Origin: Datura wrightii
Lineage: Eukaryota; Streptophyta; Magnoliopsida; Solanales; Solanaceae
NCBI GenBank assembly: GCA_035772735.1
Contig: JASDFA010000006.1
Coordinates: 70,944,001-71,008,000 of the forward strand
Length of the DNA stretch: 64,000 bases
Reading direction: 5' to 3'
In this document: positions 1 to 13,600 of the stretch, piece after piece
Layout: every line of letters starts with the position of its first letter
How positions within the stretch are numbered: the first letter of the stretch is position 1
Notes under the pieces: generated by a model
Database searches by the model: none
The model's input: the letters and a program-made list of their open reading frames with translations, nothing else
Told to the model about the DNA's origin: nothing
Position numbers and translations under genes: made by a program

Positions 1-303
1 AAAGCTTTTTTAAAGAAATCTAGATTGATATTTCAAAATATGACCCCATACTCCATTTACTTCACCATTCATACACTTTAAAAAAAATTTGTTCTACTAT
101 GTACATATGAATGATATGTACTTAAAAAGAAGCAAATTATATCTAGTTTGCATATTAAAAAAACATGAAAAAATATATCATGTCCAGGTTGAAGACAAAG
201 ATCTACATTGTCTTCTGACCATTGACCTAAATATAGACGTTACATACTATTTCACTAAAATTAAAAATTATAAATCTGTAAAATTATAATATATAAATGT
301 GTT

Positions 304-326
304 TATCTATCTATCTATCTATCTAT
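304..326. repeat. (ATCT)n microsatellite
   Basis: About five to six ATCT units in a row, followed by an imperfect ATATATAACT/AT-rich tract up to about position 356. A simple sequence repeat, likely length-polymorphic. Confidence 0.9.
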
Positions 327-413
327 ATATAACTATATATAACTATATATATATATAATTTTAAAATAAATAAACCGACGTCCATGAGTTTAAAATTTAT
401 CCAACCTTTCATT

Positions 414-414
<1 letters not shown>

Positions 415-468
<54 letters not shown>
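415..468. repeat. (AT)n microsatellite
   Basis: About 25 uninterrupted AT units, followed by T-run and A-run tracts near 479-506. The length is prone to sequencing or assembly error. Confidence 0.95.
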
Positions 469-469
<1 letters not shown>

Positions 470-1792
470 AGAAAGATTTTTTTTTTTGAAAAAAAAAAAA
501 GAAAAAACAGCCCATGTTCCTTTTATTTTAAAATTGAATTTTCGTTTTTAAAATTCTTTTTCATATATTTTTATAAGATAAAATAGTAACTAATATACCT
601 AACTTAACTAATTTATCCTAAAGTTGCCACATGTCTTTCTCTTGTGCTTCCATTTGACTTAATTCTAGGCAAGACTTTCTTTCAATCATTTTTCACTCCA
701 TAAAATTTGGAATTAAATTTTTTTTCTTCTTATTTTATTATTGGATATCCTTAAAACTAGGGATCGAATTATTAAAGTTATCCCATTTTATTTAGAATAA
801 TTATTAGTTAAAATCCTCAAATTAATTTTTTTTTCTTATTTCACGTGAAATTCCTAAAACTAGGGATTTAGTTGTTTTATTTCATTATTCATGTAGACAA
901 ATTTATTAGGTGAATATGAACTAATATTTACCAATATATAGATATCAATACAAATAAATATATACCTTTTATTAAATATAAATATATACTAATTTATTAG
1001 GTGAATACAAAATAATGAATATCAATATAAATAAATGTATGTGATGAATTCAGACCAATGTAATGCCAGTGCAAGATTATAAAGATATGGAATAAAATTT
1101 AAAATATTATATGTATACATTAATTTTACACACACATACGGACAGCTAATTATGTATACATAACAAATTAAAATACACTAATAATAAACTCACTTAATAT
1201 ATACTATAAATATGATTTTATAAGTATAAGAAATTGTATAAAAGAACATATTAATTTAACATGTGTGTCTCTATATATATACAGTCAAATATGTATATAT
1301 AACATATTGTCGCAACCGATTTATGCAGGTATACATTAATTTTATTTAATAAGTAAACATCAAATACATGTGGTTATCATAAATATGCAACAAACTTCCT
1401 ATATTTTAACCTATTATATGCATCATAAGTATTTGGATATAGTGAAGGAAAAAATCATCAACTTCATGTTAAAAAAATAATAGAATCATAACTAACAAAA
1501 TTTTAAAACTAAATTTTCATTCACAAACCTAATATTTAGTGCACACTGCTTTTTGTTACTATGAGGAAAATAAACATTTGCTATTTTAGGAAGAGAGAGG
1601 CGAAATTCCTCAAATAATGAAGAAGAGAGAGAAAATATATATTATTTATCATATTTTACTTAAATATTTGTGGGCTATTAATTATTAGCCCAAAAAGTTA
1701 AATTTGATCATATTATGCCAACTTTTTAAAAGTGGTTATAAGTAGCCAATTAAGCATCTGAATTGATATACTATGCCAATTTTCCAAAATTT

Positions 1793-2059
1793 TGTTATAA
1801 TCTATATAAGAGAGTAATAATCTAAGTTAAATCGTGTTAAAACTCACCTTGGATCGATGTTGGAAGTATGGCCTAGGTGGGTTGCGAAACTTATCTTGAA
1901 TGCCAAACCCTAACTTTGAAGAGAGAAACTTGTTTTTGAATTCTTATTTATGATCTAGAGATTTCAAAATGAAATCTTGTTATAATCCATGTAAGAGAGT
2001 GATAATCTAAGCTGAATCGCTTTAAAACTCACCTTGGATGTTAAAAGGAATGGCCTAGG
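1793..2059 (+). repeat. Diverged direct repeat pair (about 85 bp)
   Basis: Two similar copies, about 1,793-1,877 and 1,979-2,059, about 186 bp apart. Both contain TGTTATAATC, AGAGAGT(A/G)ATAATCTAAG, AAAACTCACCTTGGAT and ATGGCCTAGGT in the same order. They differ by scattered substitutions and a small indel. No coding function is visible; a decayed tandem array or a repeat-derived segment is likely. Confidence 0.75.
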
Positions 2060-4667
2060 TCATTCTTGAGATTGAAGGAGACATCTTACACTTGAAATTT
2101 GAAGTAATTTCTCTTTCCTCGAAGTTTTTTTTCATGTTATAAATGTCGTATGACAATCACTTAGCTTGTGCTCAACTATGTGCAAAAGTTGGCCAATCGT
2201 GAGAGGATCTTTTGTGTATAATCCTGCATAATCTCGAATGATATCAGTTCCGGTACGTAGACCAAATAATACAATGGAAGCAAAAGCAAAAGTTCCTAAG
2301 GGTTGATGCTTAAACCTTTGGCTCCCCTGCTTCCACTACTGTACTCCATCACAGTTGGGGGATAAAAATATTTATCTCCCCAATCGTTTGCCACGATTCT
2401 CCAACTGTGCCCCACGGTTGGCTTGGGGATAAGGCGATTGCACTGCTACCCTTAGATAAAAAAGTTACCAAGTTCTTGTATAAATGTCAAAATGACAAAA
2501 GATTTGAAGTGCTGAACCTACTCTCAAAGAGCTTTTATTTGATATGTTACTCATATCTTAATTCAGTATAAGCTGCGAGATATAATTATTTAAAGTTAGG
2601 ACAACATGTGGCTAAATCCCATTTCATCCGTTAAACAATTTTCATTTATTCCAAACTGCTTATCCCCTCTATTAAACATACATATCACCTTTTAAAGGTA
2701 TGATTTAGGTGTTATACACCTTTCTAACCTTTCAAATACCCTTGTGCCCATCTTAAAGTATGAACGAGAACGTATATACTTAATGAAAAATTTTGGAACT
2801 TTACAGTAAAGCCATGAAATATGACAACATTCTAAAAACATATATACCACTGCAAATTAAATTGCTTCATAAATATAACTTCACAAATCATATAATTACA
2901 ATTAAGAACTAAATTGGACCATTGGACGAAATATGCCCTTCATGTGTGCCCATAGGTTCAAATATGTCCTTATTAGTCTTTTAAATATGCTCGGTTAAAT
3001 TCCGTATAAAATAAGGACAATTTTGGCCTATTCAAAGAATGACAAGGGCATGGATGCACGGTTGGGTCAAACTATCAACAAAGGCCAAAAGTTGTGATTT
3101 CACATACTTTTTAGGGCATTTTGGACGTCTTTCCGATAAGAATATAAGAGAACGTAACACTTTGTTTACTAAAACCTTTCTTAATTCAACATTGAATTGA
3201 AGACATACAAAATTAGTCAAACAGCACAAGGAAACAATAGATGACAAAGTAGAACCTTAGAGAACAGATTGACTACTTGCTTAGTGACATCAACAACAAA
3301 CACCATACACAGCGTAATGCCGAAAAAATAAGGTCTGAGGAAGGTAAAGTGTAGGTAAGAGGTGGTTTCCTTTAGTGACATCATTCTTCTGAATTACATG
3401 GAAAAACATTCTGGAAAGAAAAACATGTGAGTACTCACAAAAGTTCAAACAAAAACGAGAAATCTGCATTTTACCCTCAAATAAATTAGATAAACACTAA
3501 ACTATCAAAAGGGGGAAAATTGAATAAAAGAAGCAAGGACCTTGACCTCTGCGTAATCTGTGCATCTAATCAAATGTGAGAACAGTAGCTTTCAACAACT
3601 TTTTTTTGTGAAATTTTGGTTGCAAGTGCAGCCACTAGATTTAAAGACTGACTCTCGCATCTCCAAATGAGTTCAACAGTTCACGAGTATAAAGAATACA
3701 GCTCTATTATATCTCTATTATAACCCTGTAAGCTAAAGGATGGAAGTAGGATAACCAGGAGGTAAATGCACTTGACTGTAGTGTTGGAAATGGAAGATTG
3801 CAAGTGGCGTGATCTGATCTGCACTTATCATGCAAACTTGAGTATTGAACAATTGTGACGTAATTTCATCAAACCTGAATATCACAGCATCAATATCTTC
3901 CCCAAAAGCTATTTACCAAACTGGTCAAACTACCATTTAGTGCAAATGGAAGATTAAGATGATAGGAACAGGCAACAAGCAAACCTCCCTAGTTTCTGAT
4001 TTTCCCTTGTCATTTATATTGGTTGGGTTTCTAGCGTGAGCTAACTACCATAATAAGCTAATAGATACGGCGTGATCATCAAAGATTTGGTCCATGAATA
4101 AAGACTTGCAATACCCCACATTATTTTACCCGAAATGACAAGTTCCAAGGAAAAGATGTTAAAGAAGTAAAGAACAGTAACATTTTCACAAAACAAATTC
4201 ACATATGACATTTTTTATACAGTTGACCTCTCGGATCATAAAAACATACACTGTTACATTCTGGAAACTACAAGTGGAACGTAGATGAAATTGGAGTGAG
4301 AATTCATATAGTAGTTACAATTACATCATAAACCAAAATTATTTTACATTGAAAAGGAACAAATAAGAAAGAATCAAGTAACTTGGAAAACTATCTATTA
4401 CCTTAAGTGAATAATAATGCTTCGACTTGTTAGCTGAGTTTGCAGTTAGAATACCTCTGTATCCAGGTCTCTCCCACCTTTCGAGGCACGTATAGCTTTG
4501 CCTTTCTCTAGTTTGCTCAAGATATATAACAAGAAAAACATATAAAGTCTCTCGCATTAGGAAGAGTCAAGAATTAGCCGTGTCCACAACCTTTGTAGCA
4601 CCATTCAGGCTGTGAACTAGGACACACTTTTCCAAGTAAAATAGGTATGTAGACCTTCCTCACAAAT

Positions 4668-7600
4668 TTAACCTTCATGAATCAGATCCTTGGATATCAG
4701 TGCGATCCTTTGTTTAGCACTATCGGATCGGAAGTTGTCACTTTTGAATCCAAACTGCAAACGCACAAGTCCAAGAGAACATTTAGTAAAACGAGATATT
4801 CATGAGCCTAAACTAGGGCTAATGGCCAATCTTTGTCCCATGGTACAAGCACCAAGGGAGTAATTACCTCACTTGGACTATCAGGTGGGAACCACCTAAG
4901 CAGCACACCAAGGTGAACTACAGCAGGTATAAGCTTGAAAAGCAATGGCGTAGTCACCTGCCAAAGGATTTGTCATAATTCAGCTGGAAAAACAGAACTA
5001 AGCACTGACTGAATAAAAAATGATTTATTCTTCATATGCAATCATGAAGACGCTACCATATAAGATAGTACTTCTGTTTTGATCTCTCTATCGCTTGCCT
5101 GCACATGCTTCCACTCGCACAAAAAACACTATTATGGGAAGGCGTGTGTTTGTACAAATTTATTGCAAAAAGCAAAGTTATTTTTTGGAATACGATATGC
5201 TTAAAAATATCCCCCTTTTTTTTTTTTGCACAAAGATGGAAAAAAAGATCTTTTGAATTTAAAGAAGTGCTAGGAGCTGTTTTTCACACCAATTCGTCCG
5301 CCCAAAAATCTTTTAAAAACTAAACCTATTCAAACACATTTTCAACTTACACAAGCTTCTTTTGAAAAACCTTTTTTCAAAAATATTGCCCAAGTGGCTC
5401 CTAATTTAATGTAAAATGCTAGAAAAGGACGCATAAGTATCCTTGCAAAGTGTAAATTTCCTCTTAGCTAAATGCAGTCTCCTCGGGTGTATAAGCACTA
5501 TCTCTCCGAAATTGGTACTGAGAGACTGAGAATAAGGCTTCATCAATACCAAGTAATTCAATCTCTGAACATAAAAGTAAGGGAAAGAAAAGAGAAGACA
5601 TGTATTATGTGTCCTAATAGTCAAAGTAACGATATAACTCTAACATGGATAATATTTGCAGCATCTTTCAGAACTGAGACCCTTAAGGAGAATAAAAAAG
5701 AAAGGTAATAGCTCATACCAGACTGAGAGCTGTTGTCCCTAGAAGCAACAGGTACAATTTACCCTGAAAGTTGTAACAGTACATTTCATCCATCAAACTA
5801 TTGATTTCCTGTCAGATAGAAGTGCTGGGGAAGAGATTTATTTGGAAAGTAATGGCAGGCTGTCTTCTTATCCTATAAGGCTCTTTTAAAAGTTGGATAG
5901 CAATCAGAAAATCCAGTCGCATAGAGAACAGTATTATCAATTACCTCAACTAGATGAAGATTAGAAGCACGACTGAGCAATACAAAAGCAAATTCTCCTA
6001 TTTGTGCTAAAGACATTCCAACCTACAAAATGTCAATCTTCCTTTGTTAACAAAAGTGAGTTATTTGTACAACAAAAAGTTAAAAACTCATTACAGGAGT
6101 GGATTCATACTAGCAGAGAAGTTTTATTGTTGTAACCAAAGGCCTTAACAACTGCAGAAGTCACAGCAGTTTTAACAATGACCACTAATATCACTGATGC
6201 GAGTAGGATATCAACATGGTTCCATAGGAAATGAACATGGATGAGCATCCCAATACTGGCAAGAAAAAGAGCTGCAAAGAAGTTGCGTATGGGTTCAACC
6301 TGCATCAAAATAAACCTTAACCAAATGTATCCAGAAGAGAAAGGCAGAAATACTATAAGTCTTATGTCTGCACTAGATTGTACAACAACACAATGTGTCA
6401 CTTTCTCTTTAAAGTGGACCAATTACTTCCATACACACCAGACCATATACTTCTGTTGATTAATACTCGCCAGACCTTTTACTCAAACTGATAAGCTCAA
6501 TCTTTAGCCCTTTAATTTCATTACGTGAATTAAGGAAGAAGAAATCCCTATTTTGGGTCACTTACCCACCAAACACATTCAAAAAGCTCAGAAACAGCCA
6601 GGCCATAAAAAGGAAGCTACTATGGACTCAGAATGCAGAGCAAATTGAAAATCAGATGATAATAGTTGTGTCCGTAATGTCTCTTCACTTGTCAAAAGGA
6701 AAGCAAATATGTTCTCTTATATAGTAATCCAATTACTTTCTCAATGCAATTTTCGTAACGAAGCACATGAGAATCATTCTTAATCACATTGATTGTCCAG
6801 AACACGAATAAATGGTATTATAACTTGGTGAACTTAATTAGATCAGTCCTATTTCACCTCCAAAAGAACTACAATTAGTTACAAGTTATGCCTATGGATG
6901 CAGTCTTTTTGTGGTTTGATTTGTAAACTAAGTGAATCAAATTCTTACTCCACAAATGACCTTGACTTTTACCAACTTCAAACAAATAGAAGGTGTATCA
7001 CATCAACTGATGACTAATGGAACAAACTGCAACTAGTTTAACATTGAAACCAATCTTCAGAAACTGCATGTTTCTATCCCCTCCCATCTCAACTAAATCA
7101 TTATAGACTATGCCTGAAATTATTTAGCAAGTAGAACAAATAAAGCTTTGGACAAGAGCTGCATTTGAAGATTGTTTGTGATCAACCTGAAATCATGGTA
7201 TACACAGATCAAACATCTTGGACGCTAAAAAGGAAAAATTAGTTCTCTAAGGCAGGAGCAAGAATCAAATCTTCACCAGGCATAACTGAAGTATATCTTT
7301 GAATCAGTAGTTCAATACCAGGCAAATGCACGTTCTCAGAAACAAAATCAAACAAATAGAAGTTAGAAACTTATATTCACATATCAGATAGGCTTCTGAT
7401 CTTATATCCTAATGCCCATTGATACCGAGATAGCTTCTTGTCCCTATGTTTGTAATGGCAAAACAAATATCATAATGAAAGTCTTACTTGTTCAAGAGTA
7501 TGTTGGGCAAGATCAGTTGTTGAAATCATCACTCCAGCGGCAAATGAACCCAACTCTAAGCTTAGACCTAGCTTATCGCTACACTGAAATTGTACAAACA

Positions 7601-10600
7601 ATAGATAAAAAGTTATTGATAAGAAAACAAGTAAAAATTTAGTTCTTAGCATGCACCAAAAGAACCAAATTCAACATGCCTCTCTCAGAAAAAAACTCAA
7701 CTACTAAAATAATATGCACTATATAGTTCACACATTAATAAACCATAGGCTGGTAAACTTGATGAAGAAATTGGAATGAAGGAGCAAATGGATTTTGGAA
7801 AATTATCAGACCAAGCATGAACAAGCTGTTCTGAGCTCTTCTCGACTGCAGCGCAGTTGAGGAGCTGTTTGTGAACAGCTAAAGAATTCTGAACTAGGAA
7901 TATCTTAGCAATATAAACATATATCCTTGTGAAGAGCTTTCTAACAATGTTTCAATTCAAAAATGATAAAAATAGGCACATCTAACATTGCAGACATGTT
8001 GAGGAGGCCATAACAAATATTTACTCCAATTCCAAAAGTCCTAGTCCTGAATCTTTCTACCAGGGGATGTAGAGAGGTTGGGTCAGCACTCAGCAGGAAT
8101 TAATGCATAACCAGAAAGCAGAGAAAAGACAATCCAAATGCATATTTTCTAACATATGTTCAAAACGCTGAGTGATAGAAGAATAACAAACCCAAGCTAC
8201 CAGGAGGCAAAATGCCACTGAAGCCAATTGATACAGTTCATTGGTCTGCACAATAAAGGACATAATTAGAATTCTCAGAAAAATCTTAAATACCAGAGAC
8301 CACCATATGCCCACAAGTAGTCATGAAAACTGACAACAATGTTCACGAAGCAGTTTCCGTCCAACCTAATTAAAGGATCAAAAAGTACAATAAATGTGGG
8401 ACCATATAAATGGGTAAGGCATGCAATAAATGCACTGCTATACTTTGTAGAGTAAGTTCTTAACTGATTCTCTACGTTCTACAGTATAACAAACCTATAA
8501 AATCGGCATATTTTGTGAGAATTCAATTTAATTCTCTCAAATTCTTCCTCTCCCGACAGATCTCAGAAAGTGCTATTGCCTAACAAATGGACTTCTTTAA
8601 TTCAGGAAGTTCATACCTGTGACGATAAGCTTATCATCAGCTTCAGGAACCATGGCACACACTTCCGTGATAATATTGACAAAATAGCCAAATATGACAG
8701 CAACATGACCAACCTGGCTGATGGATGAATCAGTATATGCAATAAATAAGTAGGATTGGTGCAAAATTAACGTCAAGCAAGAGTTTCAAACAATTTAAAG
8801 CACCAAAATCCTGAAGTACTAGTTTAGCATCTATTTTGCCGGATCCCACCTTCCACATTTCCCAGAAGTTTAGTTATGGAGGACAAACAATACAGTGGTA
8901 CACCAGTATCTGTATGCTTATAGTATATGTTATGTAATACACCACTAGGCAGTAAGTACAGTTTATGCCAACTACATAATAGAATCAACCACCATTACAT
9001 GATAGAATGGAGTTACGTTGCTGTTACTATAACACCATAAAGAACTGAGGCGCATTGAAACTGACATTTCTGCTGAAATGCAATCACTCCAAGAAGAAAT
9101 GCAAATTTTAGTGGCCGAAAGAAATTTTCATAAGCTCATTCCATTCAAAGTAGGCATTGCCTCTTAGCAAAAGAGTAGGATAAAGGAATAAAGGTACCAA
9201 AGTGCAGAATTTAGCACCAAACACTCAGAAATACACAAGCCTAATTCTCATTTTAACTGCTCTGCACAATATTTAAAATTATATCAGTTGTCTCAGAGAG
9301 TCTTTACACCCCCCCCCCCCCTCTTCACCCCCACCAAAAAAAAAAAAAAAAAAAAAAAAGAAGCCACAGCATCTTTATGATTTACCTTCCCATAGATATT
9401 CATTTGATTATCAACTATTCTCTGTGCCTTTCACATTTAACCCAATAAAAATGATTCCTATATAATCTCTGGTAGGGAATATGTCCATCAACCTTCCACC
9501 CATCAAATTTGACTTCCATTAAAATTCTTTAGAAGACTCTCGTGAGAATATATCTTCTTCAATAAGTTCATCCATTGCAAAGAGAATTGTCACTTATACA
9601 TTATACTAATGGGTTGCTAGACTCCAAAATTAGTTTTTCTGTGCATATCAATGTTATCAGGATTTAGATGGACGAATGGAGCTTCCCTGCCTTCCAAGTT
9701 ATAAAGTATTGGCAGACACTAACTTGTTCACAATTGATACAACCATTTGTTTGCATATCCACCCTTCATTTTGCATAATTTAATTGGACCTCTATCTTCA
9801 ACATGCTTCTAGGCCTTATATGTCTGTTGAGATAATAATGCACAAGTTTGTAGATAGGCATTTTCACCTTTTTCATTTTGATGGTAAAGATGCATTTATT
9901 AAAGTTGATCAACTGAAGTACCTTTTTTTATTTGAGCCTTTATATCAAGCATATATCATAGTTTTCCACTTTGGAGCTTGTCAATTCTCATGAGCCTCTT
10001 CAAGAAACTTCAGATCCAAAGGCATTAAGCATCCTAGTCCCGTCCTATTAACACATTCTCTGCCCATACACTTCTAAAGTGAATTATATTTCACCACCGT
10101 CTTTATTTACCATTTTATATTCTACAATCACCAGAATTGGATGCATAGCCTGACAACCATCGGAGCACTTGTGATATGTTATGTGGTAGATTCCTTTGGT
10201 AGAAAAAAACAATCGACCCTCCCCCCTCAACTGATATAATGACAAGTTGTTACCAGATTCTACAGGAAAAAAATCAACTCCTAAGAAGTTAAATTTTGGC
10301 TATTATAGTGAGATTCTGTTTTATGTATATTGCCATTTGACGTCTAGATATCAGTTAACTTCTATAAACAAAAGTATGCAAAAATCTAGCTTAATGATTT
10401 TTTGTATCAAGAAGAAGGAATATATTTGCTAACCACTTTGAAGAAAAATATAAAAAGATTATGAATGTAAGAAAAGCAAACACCAGTAGCTTTTCCTCAT
10501 TAAGTTATGATAACAACTAGTGTACACTATTTTAATATAATTTTTTTCCTTTTATATATTCGTATTTGAAATCTTCTATGTGCATGACATTAATGATGAT

Positions 10601-13600
10601 GATCATAAATATTTTAATATTTCTTTATATACATAATATGTTTTCTTACAAAATATTATTTGCACAATATTTGCGAATGCCCGTTAAAGAGGGATAATTT
10701 TACAAAAAGTGTTCCGCTACATTAGCCGTCACTGTTTTTATAGGTAGAATGCTATTATAGAAAAGTAAAATATAACATGAAAAATCGTTTCATAAGAAAA
10801 TCAAGTTGTTATAGTGAAATGTTATTATAACAAATGATTGTTATAGCGATGTTTAATTGTATTCAATTGTCAAGTTGCTAAAATCTACCAACCTTAACAG
10901 ATGCCTCTAGGCAAGTGTTGCTTATGAAATGCATGCCTAGACATACAAGACAACTTAATAGCATAGAACAAACAGTTTCCATACAGTGATGAGTTCCGAA
11001 AAGTGGTGATTGCAAGATTGATCAGCTTCAAACACAATAAAACCTATTATCTTTTAGTGTTACAATACTCTATCTATAATTTTCATGAGACGGTATAAAT
11101 TATGTTTGAGAACACTTTTTTCCTTCCACTAAGGAGATTCTAAGGAGAAGGAAAGCAAATGGAAACCAACTAGCTCTTACAAATATAGCTGACCTGCAAC
11201 AAAGCATGTACAGAGAGGAAATAGAAAGTGCTCGAAGTTGAGCAAACTTACAACTTTGTCATGGATATTAACCCCTGCAGAACATTGGAAGTGCCTCCCA
11301 GGATTGGAAGCAAAGCAAATAGAAGACCTACGGCACAATCCTGAAAGAATGAGAAAGCACCTGGAATTTAGAGTCCACGTTCCTGTTCATTTGAGGGAAG
11401 GAAGAGTATGAAGTTAACTATGGTCTATTCTTATATGGTGATATCTTATGGGTGAATAATTAATAGCTTCACTGGGCTCCAGTTGTTTGATGTTTAGTGA
11501 GTGTTATTCTTCTGATGATGAAATAGTGGTGAGACTATATCTTTTTTTTTGTGATCTTGAACAGGCCACTTGCCATTTAGACTTCTTTTCAACAATATTC
11601 AACTAGAACATCCAAATAGTAGATATTAATTAATTTCTAAATAAAATCTCAAAGAGGTCTCAATCTGCGAGACCGGTTAATCTTGCAAACGGTAAAGAAA
11701 GAAGGATGTGCAGGAGATGAATCAGAAGACAAAGCACCTGCAAAATAAGAGTGCCAATTGTAACCTGGCCATGAAGTGCATTTGTACTATTCTTTTCCAT
11801 CAAAAACTTCAACACCTATGGCAAAGAAAAAGGTCAGTGACCATCAGAGCCTCCAGAGTCCACAATACCCTAAAGGAAATATAGAGTGGATATCGACAAG
11901 CTTACCACAGCTGTAGAAGACATTGAGAGAAATGCTCCAACAAATACACCCTCTGAAGGTTTGCCGCCGCACAACTACAAAATCATCAAGTTGCACAAGT
12001 TTATATTGCTACAAACAGGGGAAAACTTTTGGCAAACACTAAACATAAAAGATGAAACATAGTGCTGGTTTGGAGAAACTTTCTCCTATCTTACAACATG
12101 TATAGGTTTCAAAATAATTAAGAAGCATGTGCCAGTCACATGAGCATATACATCTTCTTAACACTCAACAATTTATTCAGCTGAGCTATTAAGCATAAAA
12201 TGAGCTAAGGCAGAAAACTTCTACATTTTTAATCGACTGTATTGGATATATTTTTTATTACTAAAATATAGAATGCTAATTAAATTTCACAAGTGCTGTT
12301 ATTGAACAGAACTAAAATTTTCCACATTAAAATTTACAAACAACTTTCATCCTCGTAAGATAACTACAGCATTTGATGCTTTTAATTTATGAATTGTACT
12401 ATCAGATTTTTCATTCATTGACTCTTGAAAAGTCGGTGGCGTTACAATTACTGAAACTAAGTTGTTAGCTATTGTAGAAACAGGGAAGTGAATTCACAAA
12501 AATGTTTGAGAAACAGTTTATTTCACATAAGCTACTTGTGCTTGCTAGTGATTTCACAACTTGTTGATCAAATGCACTAAGCTGCACATGATATGCATTC
12601 CCTGCACGGCATCACATCACGTTTCAAAGCATATGCTTATTTGATCATGCAACAATGTGTAGTTCACAGGCTTAAAGAAAATTCCTCTGAAGACTAACAC
12701 TGTTATATGGAAATGAGTGTTGGACCTCAAAGATCCAATGTACCGCAAGATGAGTGTCATCAAAAATGTGAATGTTAAGGTAGATGTGCACTTATACAAA
12801 GTCAAACAAGATCTGAAAGAAGGTGAAAGTAGAATACACAGAGGATAAAAAAGAGAATGTTGTTTGTGATGATTTATCACATCCTACCTAGACCTCCAAA
12901 TAAACCAGCCCAACTTATTGAGGGTGATAAACGGGGACAAGGTAGACCTAGAATCACATCGAAGGTAGTTGTCTCAAATAAACGGGGACAAGGTAGACCT
13001 AGAATCACATCGAAGGTAGTTGTCTCAAAAAACTACAATCACTCGAAATCCCAGCTGACTTAGTGAAAAAACAGAACATAACAGAAGTAAAAGATCCACA
13101 TACGCAAAATCGGCAAATTGGGACTAAGACTTGTTCATTGGTGTAGATTTACATAAAGTTCAATGTTTGCTAATGTCTCTTTAGTTTCTTTAGAGATATA
13201 AATGTCACTAAAAAATATAGAGAGCGCTTAGTGTAGAACCCCAAGTATTGAAATGAAATGGTAAATGGGGCAAATAGGATATTCGGGATTCAAATAGCTG
13301 GCGAGCTAGATGAGGATTATGGCATAGCTTCTTGCTGTTGATGAGAAAGAAGAGTTGGTCATTACTGATTACGAACCAAAATTGTAAGAGCAAAGCAGCA
13401 CAAAGAGATACCACATCCACCCGCATCCCAACCCCACTCCGCTCAGGCACCAAATTATGCAGTCCCCTCCGATACAACACATATTAACACTGTGTTTCCT
13501 GATTAGATTACCCAGTAACTGTGATCAATGCATAGCAATAACATGATCAATAGAATAATAAGAAATTGGCGCACCACTAGTCACATAAAAACCAGACCGC

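Larger units (their letters stand above)
1..2900. other. AT-rich intergenic flank, no supported gene
   Basis: Very AT-rich sequence downstream of the antiporter gene. The short reading frames show no domain or codon pattern I recognise. It holds an (ATCT)n tract, a long (AT)n tract, T/A homopolymers near 479-506, and a diverged direct repeat near 1.8-2.06 kb. A roughly 65-codon minus-strand open frame at about 2,140-2,335 is unusual for this AT-rich setting but could not be assigned. Confidence 0.6.

Noticed and set aside
2355..2382. GGGGGATAAAAATATTTATC hairpin as a terminator or MITE end
   Set aside because: Single imperfect palindrome in AT-rich DNA with no matching partner or neighbouring gene end.
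2890..3140. Possible MITE with GGACAATTTTGGCC / GGGCATTTTGGAC words
   Set aside because: Words recall dispersed plant elements, but terminal repeats and duplications could not be matched.
9784..9993. 69-codon plus-strand frame in KEA intron 12
   Set aside because: Faintly like a retroelement phrase but no motif can be named.
13208..13480. 90-codon minus-strand frame in KEA intron 9
   Set aside because: Same strand as KEA but no similarity to KEA proteins, no suitable splice borders, and exons 9 and 10 join in frame without it.
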